Program-made: the position numbers and the translations under genes
Shown here: positions 54,796 through 63,168 of the stretch, piece by piece
How positions within the stretch are numbered: the first letter of the stretch is position 1
Layout: the number at the start of each line of letters is the position of its first letter
DNA from: Ekhidna lutea
Lineage (GTDB): Bacteria; Bacteroidota; Bacteroidia; Cytophagales; Cyclobacteriaceae
Length of the DNA stretch: 64,000 nt
Direction: 5' to 3'
NCBI RefSeq assembly: GCF_900188325.1
Contig: NZ_FZPD01000001.1
Span: 682,001 to 746,000 of the forward strand
The notes under the pieces: model-generated
What the model was told of the DNA's origin: nothing
The model's database searches: none
The model's input: only the letters and a program-made list of their open reading frames with translations

Positions 54796-55754
54796 AGTAA
54801 GTCGGAGATAATCTTTTCTTCAGTAATGCCTTCAGCTTCAGCTTTGAAGTTTCTGACAATACGATGACGTAGTACTGGTGCAGCCACTAATTTGACATCT
54901 TCAATGTCCGGAGAGTATTTGCCATTAATAAGCGAATTACACTTAGCTGCGAGTATTAAAAATTGACCTGCTCTTGGTCCAGCGCCCCACTCTAGGTATT
55001 CATTTGCAATCTTATCAGCTTTCTCACTATTAGGCCTTGTTTTAGCTACTAAATTGACAGTATACTCAAACACATTGTCAGCAACAGGCACTTTTCTCAC
55101 CAATTCCTGATACATCAGAATTTTATCTTTGGAAATGACTTCAGATACTTCATCTGTCTGTTGGCTTGTTGTTCTTTTTATGACTTCTATTTCATCCGCA
55201 TATTGTGGATAGTCCAGCTTGATCATAAACATAAATCTATCTAGCTGCGCTTCAGGTAAAGGGTAGGTTCCTTCCTGCTCTATGGGATTTTGCGTAGCGA
55301 GAACAAAAAATGGTTTGTCCAAGCTATAGTTTTTCCCTGCTATAGTCACAGCTCCTTCTTGCATCGCTTCCAGTAATGCTGATTGAGTTTTGGGTGGTGT
55401 TCTATTGATCTCATCGGCAAGGATAACATTCGAAAACACAGGACCTTTGATGAAGCGTAGATTCCGTTCTTTATCGAGCGTCTCTGCCCCAAGAATGTCA
55501 GAAGGCATAAGGTCTGGAGTAAACTGAATACGGTTGAAATCCAGTCCGAGGCATTTTGAAACAGTTTGCACTAAAAGTGTTTTAGCAAGCCCGGGCACAC
55601 CCACCAAAAGTGAATGGCCATTGCAAAAAAGGGATGTAATTAGAAGTCTTACGACATCAGGTTGCCCGATAATCTTTTTAGAAATTTCACTTTCTAGTTT
55701 CTGAAAGTCACTTGCTAGCTCGTCTGCTAGTTTCACATCCTTATTTTCTGCCAT
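54792..55754 (-). CDS. MoxR-family AAA+ ATPase
   Basis: This is a cytoplasmic AAA+ ATPase of 320 residues starting at the ATG complementary to 55752-55754 (MAENKDVKLADELAS). It has Walker A GVPGLAKTLL, Walker B VILADEINRTPPKTQSALLEAMQEG, and ATQNPIEQEGTYPLPEAQLDRFM as sensor regions, the MoxR signature. MoxR proteins act as chaperones, often with a VWA-domain partner. No such partner is adjacent, because the gene is convergent with pheS and preceded by a foldase gene. A longer frame upstream is rejected as it overlaps that gene. Confidence 0.93.
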   Translation of the reverse strand: MAENKDVKLADELASDFQKLESEISKKIIGQPDVVRLLITSLFCNGHSLLVGVPGLAKTLLVQTVSKCLGLDFNRIQFTPDLMPSDILGAETLDKERNLRFIKGPVFSNVILADEINRTPPKTQSALLEAMQEGAVTIAGKNYSLDKPFFVLATQNPIEQEGTYPLPEAQLDRFMFMIKLDYPQYADEIEVIKRTTSQQTDEVSEVISKDKILMYQELVRKVPVADNVFEYTVNLVAKTRPNSEKADKIANEYLEWGAGPRAGQFLILAAKCNSLINGKYSPDIEDVKLVAAPVLRHRIVRNFKAEAEGITEEKIISDLL

Positions 55755-55794
55755 AAAAGGTATTTTTTGTTTTATCCCTGTGGTTAATCGTATT

Positions 55795-57144
55795 TTAATT
55801 GGTGAGGTTGCAATAATTATACTCAGGGTCAATTTCAATGAAGACATTCCCTCTGGCCTTATCAAACCACTGGGATATCTTTCTATTTTTCTTTTGTGTT
55901 AATGCCGCTGCAGCTATTTTCTGATAGTCATCGTCAAGATTTGCCTGGTGTGGTGGAATTTTATTTTTGAAATATAAGATACGGTACGCGTAGCTTCCAT
56001 CTTCTTTTTGGAATCGTAGCGGTTTTGTTATTGTTCCTATTTTCATTGTGTCAATGGTGAAGAATATATTAGGATCTAACTCTTCAGCTGATACCCTTAG
56101 TGCACCTGTTTCATCTTGAAAGAAACCACCAGCAGATGATGTTAGTTGATCATCAGAGTACTCTTTCGCTGCTGCTTGAAAAGTAATGCTGTCAAGTTGG
56201 ATCATCGTTCTTAAACTATCGAGATATTGTTCTGCTCTAGCATAATCTGCCTGATTTGGTTGAGGCGTGATCAGGATATGACGCGTTTTATATGTGTTCC
56301 CCCTTTTCTCCTGCAATTGAATCAGATGGAATCCAAACTGGGTTTCAACAGGCATAGAAATTTCACCTGGTTTTAGCGAAAGAGCAGTTGCCTCGTATTC
56401 AGGGGCTAATTCACCTCTTCCATAAAACCCAAGCTGCCCGCCATTAGCGGCAGATCCTGGATCCTGAGAATATTTTTTAGCTAGTACCTCAAATGAAATA
56501 CCACTTTCAATTTGATCCTTAATGTCAAGGAGTAGGTTGCGTACCTTATCTTTTTGCTCTTTGCCGGGCTCTGCGTCAATCATAATCTGAGCAATAGATA
56601 CTTCAGTGGAAAAATAAGGAAGTGAGTCTTGAGGAATGTTTTTAAAGAATTTTTTCACTTCTGCAGGGGTCACCTTTAATTCGGAGGTAAGCGTGGACTG
56701 CATTCGCTGGATCGTTAGTTGCTCTTTGATGTTGTCAAAGATCTCTGCACGAATTTGTTCAATACTTTTCCCATAGGCTTTTATGATCGCTTCCTCTCCT
56801 CCAAACTGCTGAGCCATCATAGACATCCTTCTGTCCAGGTTGTTATTGACCTCAGCATCATCTACGAAAATCGAATCGATCTCAGATTGTGCCATCAACA
56901 TTTTATTGACTACCAGCTGCTGAAGAATGTCGCATTTAGCATTACTTCCTCTCATTTGTCCACGAGATAGAAAATCGAGGTATGATCGCTCCAATTCTGA
57001 CTTCAATATGATATAGTCGTCCACCTTTGCTATGATCTTATCAATTACAACATCATTGCTTTGTGCAATGGAAGAAATTGAAAAGAAGATAGCGGCACTA
57101 ATTATTGTAAATCTCAAACGCATTTGTCTGTTCTGCTTCTTCAT
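55795..57144 (-). CDS. SurA-like periplasmic peptidyl-prolyl isomerase
   Basis: This 449-residue secreted foldase has a signal peptide ending near SISSIAQ. An N-terminal SurA-type helical domain (KLL-type start DKIIAKVDDYIILKSELERSY) is followed by two parvulin regions. The first is KYSQDPGSAANGGQLGFYGRGE with QFGFHLIQL; the second is KYSDDQ-like (EYSDDQLTSSAGGFF). It would help outer-membrane proteins fold, perhaps including the SLBB exporters. It overlaps the upstream lipoprotein foldase by 47 bp if started at 57144; a Met seven codons in is an alternative start. Confidence 0.9.
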   Translation of the reverse strand: MKKQNRQMRLRFTIISAAIFFSISSIAQSNDVVIDKIIAKVDDYIILKSELERSYLDFLSRGQMRGSNAKCDILQQLVVNKMLMAQSEIDSIFVDDAEVNNNLDRRMSMMAQQFGGEEAIIKAYGKSIEQIRAEIFDNIKEQLTIQRMQSTLTSELKVTPAEVKKFFKNIPQDSLPYFSTEVSIAQIMIDAEPGKEQKDKVRNLLLDIKDQIESGISFEVLAKKYSQDPGSAANGGQLGFYGRGELAPEYEATALSLKPGEISMPVETQFGFHLIQLQEKRGNTYKTRHILITPQPNQADYARAEQYLDSLRTMIQLDSITFQAAAKEYSDDQLTSSAGGFFQDETGALRVSAEELDPNIFFTIDTMKIGTITKPLRFQKEDGSYAYRILYFKNKIPPHQANLDDDYQKIAAAALTQKKNRKISQWFDKARGNVFIEIDPEYNYCNLTN

Positions 57145-57949
57145 AAATTTTCTTTTCCAGCTCCTTCTTCAGAGCAATTTTTCGCTTGTTGATTATGATA
57201 TCTGAAACGCTCTCTTTGATGAATTCCAAAGGAGCTATCTCACCTATTAGTTTGTGTTCAAAAATCTTAATAAAGTAGATATAGTCTTCGTCAGAAACCT
57301 CAACCGATGAATTTGATTTCAAGAAAGCTCCTTTGTCATTGACATCCTTGAGTGGAGTTTCAATTAAGACCTCATCAAACTTTACCCAGACGGAATCTTC
57401 TACGAAGGCTTTAACGGCATGCTCATTGGCATATTCCCAGATTTCAGTTGTATCTCTTGGGTAGTTTCTCAACGCTCGCCTTAAACGCCAAACATTTGGT
57501 GCTTTTGATGGCACTTTGAAATACACGCACTTGGCTAGGTTTTGCCTGAGTACAAAATTTTCTGATTTCTCTTTATAATAGCTGGCGATTTCCTCGTCGC
57601 TTACATCTTCTTTCAGATTGGCATCTATGTATTTTTGTTCCAGCTCGTGAACCATAAGAGCATATTGATAATCAAGTACTTTTTTTTGTATTCGAGCCTC
57701 ATTAAAGTCTATAGCCCCTTCAGCTCGACTGATCATCAGCTGTTTTTTGACCCAGTCAGTAACAAATTTTTCTACGAAGACCGCACTATCATTTGATGAA
57801 AGATTTGCCGGAAGTAATTCCTGAATATTAGTTTCCAACAACTCTTTTTCACCCACTCGTGCAATCACTTTTTCAGCGGTCTCTTTTTTTGGCTGAAAGT
57901 ATTGGCAGCCAGTTAGAATTAAGATATTGAAAATGAGGATATTTCTCAC
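57098..57949 (-). CDS. Lipoprotein with SurA-N-like/parvulin-type chaperone domain
   Basis: The 283-residue protein starts with GTG directly at the upstream stop. A short signal peptide ends in the lipobox LTGC, followed by QYFQPKK without acidic residues, so it probably faces the periplasm. RVGEKELLETNIQELLP near residue 30 and WVKKQLMISRAEGAI resemble the SurA N-terminal chaperone domain. The C-terminal half has weak PPIC-like features (DKGAFLKSN). It is the partner of the downstream SurA-like gene. Isomerase activity is uncertain. Confidence 0.72.
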   Translation of the reverse strand: MRNILIFNILILTGCQYFQPKKETAEKVIARVGEKELLETNIQELLPANLSSNDSAVFVEKFVTDWVKKQLMISRAEGAIDFNEARIQKKVLDYQYALMVHELEQKYIDANLKEDVSDEEIASYYKEKSENFVLRQNLAKCVYFKVPSKAPNVWRLRRALRNYPRDTTEIWEYANEHAVKAFVEDSVWVKFDEVLIETPLKDVNDKGAFLKSNSSVEVSDEDYIYFIKIFEHKLIGEIAPLEFIKESVSDIIINKRKIALKKELEKKIYEEAEQTNAFEIYNN

Positions 57950-58360
57950 TTAGGGATACATTTTTATGAGCCTGCAAATATTGTGATTCTTTTCAGTAGA
58001 GAACTCAATTTTGTCCATTATTCTTTTGACTAACATGAGTCCTAAACCACCTTGTCGTCTGGACGAAACAATTTCTTCCATTGATGGTGATTCATATTCG
58101 TTGATGTCAAAACCGGTACCCTTATCTCTGAAAGTAAAGACAATTTGCTTCGGGCGAAAATCAATGTCAAATTCAATCCGGCTTGATGGATTACAATCAT
58201 TAGCATGGATGATGAGGTTGGCGCATACTTCGTCTACCGCAAGCACTAACTTATGAGCTTGCAGATCAGGCACATGATGTTCCTCCAACATATCAGAAGT
58301 GAATTGGCGTATTTTGACCAATTCTTCCTTATTACATCCTATGGTAAGTGTGCTACTCAT
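57950..58360 (-). CDS. Anti-sigma-factor-type serine kinase/HATPase (RsbW-like)
   Basis: The 136-residue GHKL ATPase domain has the N-box in LAVDEVCANLIIHAND near residue 47, FRDKGTGFDI as the G1 box, and RQGGLGLMLVKRIMD as the G2 box. It belongs to the RsbW/SpoIIAB group, which binds either a regulator or an unphosphorylated STAS partner. It overlaps the upstream STAS gene by 8 bp. No sigma factor is next to it, so the output target is unknown. Confidence 0.9.
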   Translation of the reverse strand: MSSTLTIGCNKEELVKIRQFTSDMLEEHHVPDLQAHKLVLAVDEVCANLIIHANDCNPSSRIEFDIDFRPKQIVFTFRDKGTGFDINEYESPSMEEIVSSRRQGGLGLMLVKRIMDKIEFSTEKNHNICRLIKMYP

Positions 58361-58694
58361 TAAATGAGCTAATTGCTGCTTCTTTTGATTCTACTATTGT
58401 CAATAATTTTTCCAAACCCAGTATATCAAACACCTGCTTTACGGTTTCATTAATTCCGAACAACGTCAACTGTATTTTCTGTTGATTGAATTCATCCAGG
58501 TGTGAGATAAATACGCCTAAACCGGCTGAAGAGATATAGTCAAGCCCCGACAAATCAGCAACTATCTTTTTTTCACCATTTCCCAACGCATTTTTAAGGG
58601 CATCATCCAGATAAATGCTCGATCCAGCATCTATCTCACCATTTACAGTGATGAAATGAATGCCGTCTTTATTTTCTGTGGTTATCTCAGCCAT
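58353..58694 (-). CDS. STAS-domain anti-sigma factor antagonist (RsbV-like)
   Basis: This 113-residue single STAS domain has the conserved VADLSGLDYISSAGLGVFISH near residue 47, with the Ser of the SSAG motif as the expected phosphorylation site. It would be phosphorylated by the HATPase encoded next and dephosphorylated by the SpoIIE-type phosphatase encoded just upstream. It overlaps its neighbours by 8 bp on both sides. Confidence 0.93.
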   Translation of the reverse strand: MAEITTENKDGIHFITVNGEIDAGSSIYLDDALKNALGNGEKKIVADLSGLDYISSAGLGVFISHLDEFNQQKIQLTLFGINETVKQVFDILGLEKLLTIVESKEAAISSFNE

Positions 58695-60753
58695 TTTTCT
58701 TGTCTTTAAATTGGACTACTACCAATGTGTAATCATCATCAATTATCACCTCTCCAATAAATTCAGAGAGGTCCTTTTTAATTCCTTCTTTTACCTGGTC
58801 GGGTGCTTTTGAGGCGTGGGCGGTGAATGACTTTTTTAAACGTTCATCTCCAAACTGTTCCCCATCAAAATTTTTAGCCTCAGTAATTCCATCTGTATAC
58901 AAGAGCAGTGTATCTCCTGCATGATAGTTAACAGTATTGCTATGAACGTATTCTTTGTAGCTTGAGTTTCTTACGATTCCCAACCCCATTCCATCGCACT
59001 TCAGATAGTCTACAGAATCATCATTTTTACAATAAAAAAGACTAGGGCAGTGCCCGGCTCGTGAGAAATGAAGAATATTTTCGTCTGTGTTAATATCGAA
59101 GTATGTTGCTGTAATAAATGAGGTCTTCTCAAGGCACTGACCTAACGCTGTGTTGGCTTTATTGTTGAATTCTGTGGGTGTGATGCCCTGACTTGCCAGG
59201 CTATGGAAGATGCCCTTCATCTGGGCCATTTGAAAGGCGGCACTTGTTCCTTTACCGGAAACATCTCCAATAATCAAACCAAAGTGATTTTTCTTGTACT
59301 CAAGAATGTCATAATAATCTCCACCGACTTCATCTGCGGCCATGGAAAAGGCCGCCATTGTCAGATGATCATTATTAATTAACGAGGTAGGTAATAAGCT
59401 CTTTTGTACATTTTTAGCGATTTTTAATTGCTCTTTATATCGCTCATTTTCTATTGATTCCTTAATCAGGGAAAGGTTTTCTAAAGAAATACTGGCCTGA
59501 TTTACAAATGTGGTTATGATATTTACCATCTCACGATTAAAGGCCTCAGATACTTCATTTAAGAGGACAATGAAGCCAACCTGTTTATTCTGCACCATTA
59601 TTGGTAGAGCAATAATTGACTTGAACTTTGAATGTTTTAGATCATCCGTAAGCTTACCGGAGCTGACTTCACTTTTAAGGTCCAGTTGCAAGATCGATTT
59701 TATGGTATCTCCTTTAATTGCTGTTTTAATTTCGTTAACATCTTCTTCTTTAAGATTTCGAATGACTTGCACAGTTCCACTTTCATCTTTGACCTCTAGC
59801 CAGGCGGCATCTGCAAAAACAGCACTCATTGAACTTTCAAGAAGGATTTCGTATGTCTGATCTTTTGTTTCTCCTCTTGGAATGGATTGACTCAGCTTCT
59901 GAAAATCAAGTGCTTCCTTAAGTTTTTGTTCAAAAACTGAGGATGTAGGGAGGTTGAAAAGGGTGACCAATATGGAAATAACGGCATATAGAAAGAGGAA
60001 AACGAAAAGCCCCCAAATAAATACTCTGTCAAAAAGATCAATAACTAATACCTCCGTACTTGAGAAGTTAAGCAGATTCAATAGAAAATGATAGAGGTAA
60101 ATCGCAGAAAGCAGGATGAAAAGGATACCTTTCCACTTTTGTTTGAAGTTCAGGTATGCTACCCATTTGAGGTTAAAAACTAAGATGATTGAAAAACAAC
60201 CAAGAATAACAAGGGCAACTCTGAAATTCGAATCCACGTAGCTGGCGCCAAAAAAATCGAACAATAAACTAGCTGCGAGTGCTACTTCGAAAAATCCCCA
60301 AAACTGAAGGAGGTTTTTTGACTTTTGATAGAGAATTAATCGTTTCCACACTACCAGTGTAGATACCATAAAAATAACCACTAAGCCAATTAGAATGCTA
60401 TAGAAGAAATTGACTGTAAGTGGACTTTCGACCAATGTGCTATTTGCGAAAATCACGAAGAAGAATCTGATAGCCAGTGAGATTAGCGTTGTAATCAAAC
60501 CAGTTATAAACACCTTCCACAGAAGGTCGGTAAAGTTCAGGCTGTCAGCCTTAGTTATAATGTACCTGTAATATGCAAAGGTTGACAGCACAAAGCCAGT
60601 AAAACAAAGCTGTGGAAAGAAGTTGGAGAAGTCCACTTTCATATCGTAGCTCTGAACGAAAAGCAAGTAAATCGTCGATCCTGTATATAGCAACCAGCAA
60701 ATTATCGCTCCAAGAAAGCTAAGCCTTATTTTCACCTTGTCTGACACGGTCAC
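58687..60753 (-). CDS. Membrane-bound PP2C (SpoIIE/RsbU-type) phosphatase with GAF domain
   Basis: This 688-residue protein has about eight N-terminal transmembrane helices (residues 10-275), a GAF-like sensor domain (about 290-435), a short coiled linker (ESIENERYKEQLKIAKNVQKSLLP) and a C-terminal SpoIIE phosphatase domain. That domain has DEVGGDYYDILEY and GDVSGKGTSAAFQMA holding the metal-binding Asp residues, and LLYTDGITEAKN. It likely senses a membrane or cytoplasmic cue and dephosphorylates the adjacent STAS protein. It starts with GTG right after a TATTTTTG box; in-frame GTGs at codons 3 and 7 are possible alternative starts. Confidence 0.92.
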   Translation of the reverse strand: MTVSDKVKIRLSFLGAIICWLLYTGSTIYLLFVQSYDMKVDFSNFFPQLCFTGFVLSTFAYYRYIITKADSLNFTDLLWKVFITGLITTLISLAIRFFFVIFANSTLVESPLTVNFFYSILIGLVVIFMVSTLVVWKRLILYQKSKNLLQFWGFFEVALAASLLFDFFGASYVDSNFRVALVILGCFSIILVFNLKWVAYLNFKQKWKGILFILLSAIYLYHFLLNLLNFSSTEVLVIDLFDRVFIWGLFVFLFLYAVISILVTLFNLPTSSVFEQKLKEALDFQKLSQSIPRGETKDQTYEILLESSMSAVFADAAWLEVKDESGTVQVIRNLKEEDVNEIKTAIKGDTIKSILQLDLKSEVSSGKLTDDLKHSKFKSIIALPIMVQNKQVGFIVLLNEVSEAFNREMVNIITTFVNQASISLENLSLIKESIENERYKEQLKIAKNVQKSLLPTSLINNDHLTMAAFSMAADEVGGDYYDILEYKKNHFGLIIGDVSGKGTSAAFQMAQMKGIFHSLASQGITPTEFNNKANTALGQCLEKTSFITATYFDINTDENILHFSRAGHCPSLFYCKNDDSVDYLKCDGMGLGIVRNSSYKEYVHSNTVNYHAGDTLLLYTDGITEAKNFDGEQFGDERLKKSFTAHASKAPDQVKEGIKKDLSEFIGEVIIDDDYTLVVVQFKDKKNG

Positions 60754-60760
60754 AAAAATA
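60753..60760 (-). promoter_or_regulatory. Candidate -7 promoter element for the partner-switching operon
   Basis: TATTTTTG on the minus strand matches TAnnTTTG exactly, and its last G is the first base of the predicted GTG start. If real, transcription begins inside the listed frame and translation would start at a later GTG, two to six codons downstream. It lies in the only gap (60 bases) before the operon. Confidence 0.38.
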
Positions 60761-60813
60761 CAGACCTTGGTCTACATTGTGGCTACAAGGCCTTTTTGAG
60801 TGGTTAAAGAATG

Positions 60814-61290
60814 TTAAGGAAGGAGTTTTAGGATTTGTTGAAGATATTGCTGATCCACTTCATCAAAGTCATTCAACCGATCACTATCAACGTCCAAAAC
60901 ACCGATCGTTTTACCGTCTTTTTTTACAGGAATTACAATCTCGGATTTAGAGGCAGAGGCACAGGCAATGTGGCCTGGAAATTCGTCAACATTAGGAACA
61001 ATCAACGTTTGATCTCTTTGCCAGCTGGAGCCACAAACACCCTTACCGCTTTTAATACGCGTGCAAGCAACAGGACCCTGGAATGGGCCTAGAACCAATT
61101 CATCTTCTGAGTCAACCAAATAAAAACCAACCCAAAAGAATCCCATCCCCTCTTTCAAAGCAGCAGAAATATTTGCAAGGTTAGCAATGAGATTGTTCTC
61201 ACCGTAAAGCAGTCCGGTTATTTGTGGTATTAGTGACTTATACTTTTCCTCTTTTGTCCCTTCTTCAATTAGTGTTAAATCCTCAGCCAT
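60814..61290 (-). CDS. msrC: GAF-domain free methionine-(R)-sulfoxide reductase
   Basis: The 158-residue single GAF domain has the fRMsr pattern: FFWVGFYLVDSEDELVLGPFQGPVAC, then RIKSGKGVCG and PGHIACASASKSEIVIPV. These provide the catalytic cysteines that correspond to those in YeaZ/YebR-type enzymes. It reduces free methionine-R-sulfoxide in the cytoplasm. It starts at ATG and overlaps ribD by 8 bp in the same direction. Confidence 0.9.
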   Translation of the reverse strand: MAEDLTLIEEGTKEEKYKSLIPQITGLLYGENNLIANLANISAALKEGMGFFWVGFYLVDSEDELVLGPFQGPVACTRIKSGKGVCGSSWQRDQTLIVPNVDEFPGHIACASASKSEIVIPVKKDGKTIGVLDVDSDRLNDFDEVDQQYLQQILKLLP

Positions 61291-62308
61291 GGTTGTTTTT
61301 ATAAATGGTTAATTGATCTGCAAAAATACCTTCTTCTTTTACTATCTCTCCTTCAATGTCTGGAGCTTCAACGCCTTTTTTAAAGGTAGCTGAAGAAGTA
61401 AATACCCGGGCTTCATCCCAACAATTTTCATTAATAAAAGAGTTCAATACCTGCGAGCCTCCTTCTACGATCACAGATTGAATTTTGTGTTCATGTAGTT
61501 TTCTAAGCACGCTCCATGGATTGTTCATATCCGTTTTTATCCACTCAATGTTTCGTTCCTTTTTTTCCTCCAAAGAATTTAGAATGATGGTTTCAGCTTC
61601 TTTGCTAAATAAGTTGAAGTCTTTGTGCACTTCCAGGTTGCTGTCAAGTAAAATTCGAACAGGGTTTTTGCCAATCCACTCCCGTGTGGTCAGCTTAGGA
61701 TTATCATGAATTGCAGTGTTTTTACCAACTAAAATGGCATCTTCTTCGGCTCTCCACTTGTGAACAAGCTGTCGTGAATATGGATTACTAATCCACTTTG
61801 AGTCATAATTTTCTCTGGCCACAAACCCGTCGGATGTCTGAGCCCATTTAAGAATTACGTAGGGTCGTTCATTTTGAATTGATGTGAAGAAGCGATTATT
61901 CAACTCGACTGCTTCTTTTTCCATCAAACCCACTTCTACTTGTATGCCAGCTTGCTTAAGCTTCTCAAAGCCTTTCCCATCGACCTGATCGAAAGGATCC
62001 CGACAAGCTACTACCACTCGTTTGATTTCTTTTTCAATCAAAAGATCTGCGCAAGGAGGTGTCTTACCTTGGTGAGCACATGGCTCCAGTGTGACATATG
62101 CCGTGCATTCTGGTAGGATCGAATGATCCTTTACGTTGGAGATTGCATTTACTTCAGCATGCGCCTCCCCATACTTTTGGTGGTAGCCTTCGCCAATGAC
62201 TTTGTCATCATACACGATAACGCAACCCACCATTGGATTGGGTGAGACATTACCTCTGCCTAGTTCGGCCAGTTCCAATGCTCTTTGCATGTATAGACTG
62301 TCATTCAC
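61283..62308 (-). CDS. ribD: Riboflavin biosynthesis deaminase/reductase RibD
   Basis: RibD is the bifunctional second and third enzyme of riboflavin synthesis. I start it at a GTG (complement of 62306-62308, V-N-D-S-L-Y-M-Q-R-A-L), which gives 341 residues and avoids overlap with prmC; the longer open frame to 62458 lies inside prmC on the other strand. The deaminase domain has NPMVGCVIV, GEAHAEVNAI (zinc His and catalytic Glu) and LEPCAHQGKTPPCADLL. The reductase domain begins ERPYVILKWAQTSDGFVA near residue 150. The gap to divergent prmC is only 23 bp. Confidence 0.93.
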   Translation of the reverse strand: MNDSLYMQRALELAELGRGNVSPNPMVGCVIVYDDKVIGEGYHQKYGEAHAEVNAISNVKDHSILPECTAYVTLEPCAHQGKTPPCADLLIEKEIKRVVVACRDPFDQVDGKGFEKLKQAGIQVEVGLMEKEAVELNNRFFTSIQNERPYVILKWAQTSDGFVARENYDSKWISNPYSRQLVHKWRAEEDAILVGKNTAIHDNPKLTTREWIGKNPVRILLDSNLEVHKDFNLFSKEAETIILNSLEEKKERNIEWIKTDMNNPWSVLRKLHEHKIQSVIVEGGSQVLNSFINENCWDEARVFTSSATFKKGVEAPDIEGEIVKEEGIFADQLTIYKNNHG

Positions 62309-62331
62309 TGAGTGTGTAATTTCGCTATCGA

Positions 62332-63168
62332 ATGAAGAATGTGAAGCAAATCTGGCAAGAAACAGCGAAACAGCTTGAAAAAGTTTATGATCGGCGCGAG
62401 GCTGAAAATATTTCGCACCTTCTTTTGGAAGATTTGTTTGGTGTATCAAGAGCTGCAATTATTTCTGATGAGCTACTTGACTTAAATGATGCAAAACTCA
62501 AGCAATCAATCGGTCGTCTGCTAAAGCATGAGCCCATACAGTACATAACCGGAGTAGCCGATTTTTACGGAAGGAAATTTCACATTGCCCCAGGAGCGTT
62601 AATTCCACGACCGGAAACCGAGGAGTTAGTTGACTTAATCATCCAGGAAAACAAGATCAGAAATCCAAGAATCCTCGATGTTGGAGTTGGATCAGGGTGT
62701 ATAGCCGTTTCATTAGCAATAAAACTCGGTGGTAATGTTTTCGGAACAGATCTATCAAAAGAAGCATTGGAGATTGCTGCAAAAAATGCACAGGAATTAG
62801 GTGCCAAGATCAATTTCACCCAACATGATATTCTATCAAGTCCATTACCTGAAGGTGAGCTGGATATTTTGGTAAGCAACCCGCCATATATCCCCTTAAG
62901 AGATCAGAAAGAGATGAGAGTAAATGTGCTCAAATATGAACCTGAATTAGCGCTTTTTGTCCCGGATGACGACCCACTCATTTTTTATAAACGTATTGCT
63001 GTTGAAGGTTTGAAGTCTTTAAAGAAAGGCGGGAAACTCTATTTTGAGATCCATGAGAACTTTGGTATCGAGGTTAAAGCCCATCTTCAAGCTGTCGGAT
63101 ACTCGGAGGTGAATATCCATAAGGATATGCAAGGAAAGCATCGGATTGTGAGTGGGATTAAAGCTTAA
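62332..63168 (+). CDS. prmC: Peptide chain release factor N5-glutamine methyltransferase PrmC
   Basis: PrmC methylates the GGQ glutamine of release factors RF1 and RF2. The 278-residue protein has an N-terminal helical domain, then ITGVADFYGRKFHIAPGALIPRPETEELVD, the SAM-binding ILDVGVGSGCIAVSLAI near residue 113 and the catalytic SNPPYIPLRDQ near residue 180. It is divergent from ribD and its end overlaps the convergent minus-strand gene by 11 bp. Confidence 0.95.
   Translation: MKNVKQIWQETAKQLEKVYDRREAENISHLLLEDLFGVSRAAIISDELLDLNDAKLKQSIGRLLKHEPIQYITGVADFYGRKFHIAPGALIPRPETEELVDLIIQENKIRNPRILDVGVGSGCIAVSLAIKLGGNVFGTDLSKEALEIAAKNAQELGAKINFTQHDILSSPLPEGELDILVSNPPYIPLRDQKEMRVNVLKYEPELALFVPDDDPLIFYKRIAVEGLKSLKKGGKLYFEIHENFGIEVKAHLQAVGYSEVNIHKDMQGKHRIVSGIKA

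Noticed and set aside
55755-55865. Longer N-terminus for the MoxR ATPase
   Set aside because: The extra 37 residues overlap the upstream foldase gene and look unrelated to MoxR. The ATG at 55754 gives the normal family start.
62309-62458. Longer N-terminus for RibD up to 62458
   Set aside because: The extra 50 residues have no family counterpart and overlap the prmC start on the other strand. A GTG at the position expected from other RibD proteins gives the normal N-terminus.
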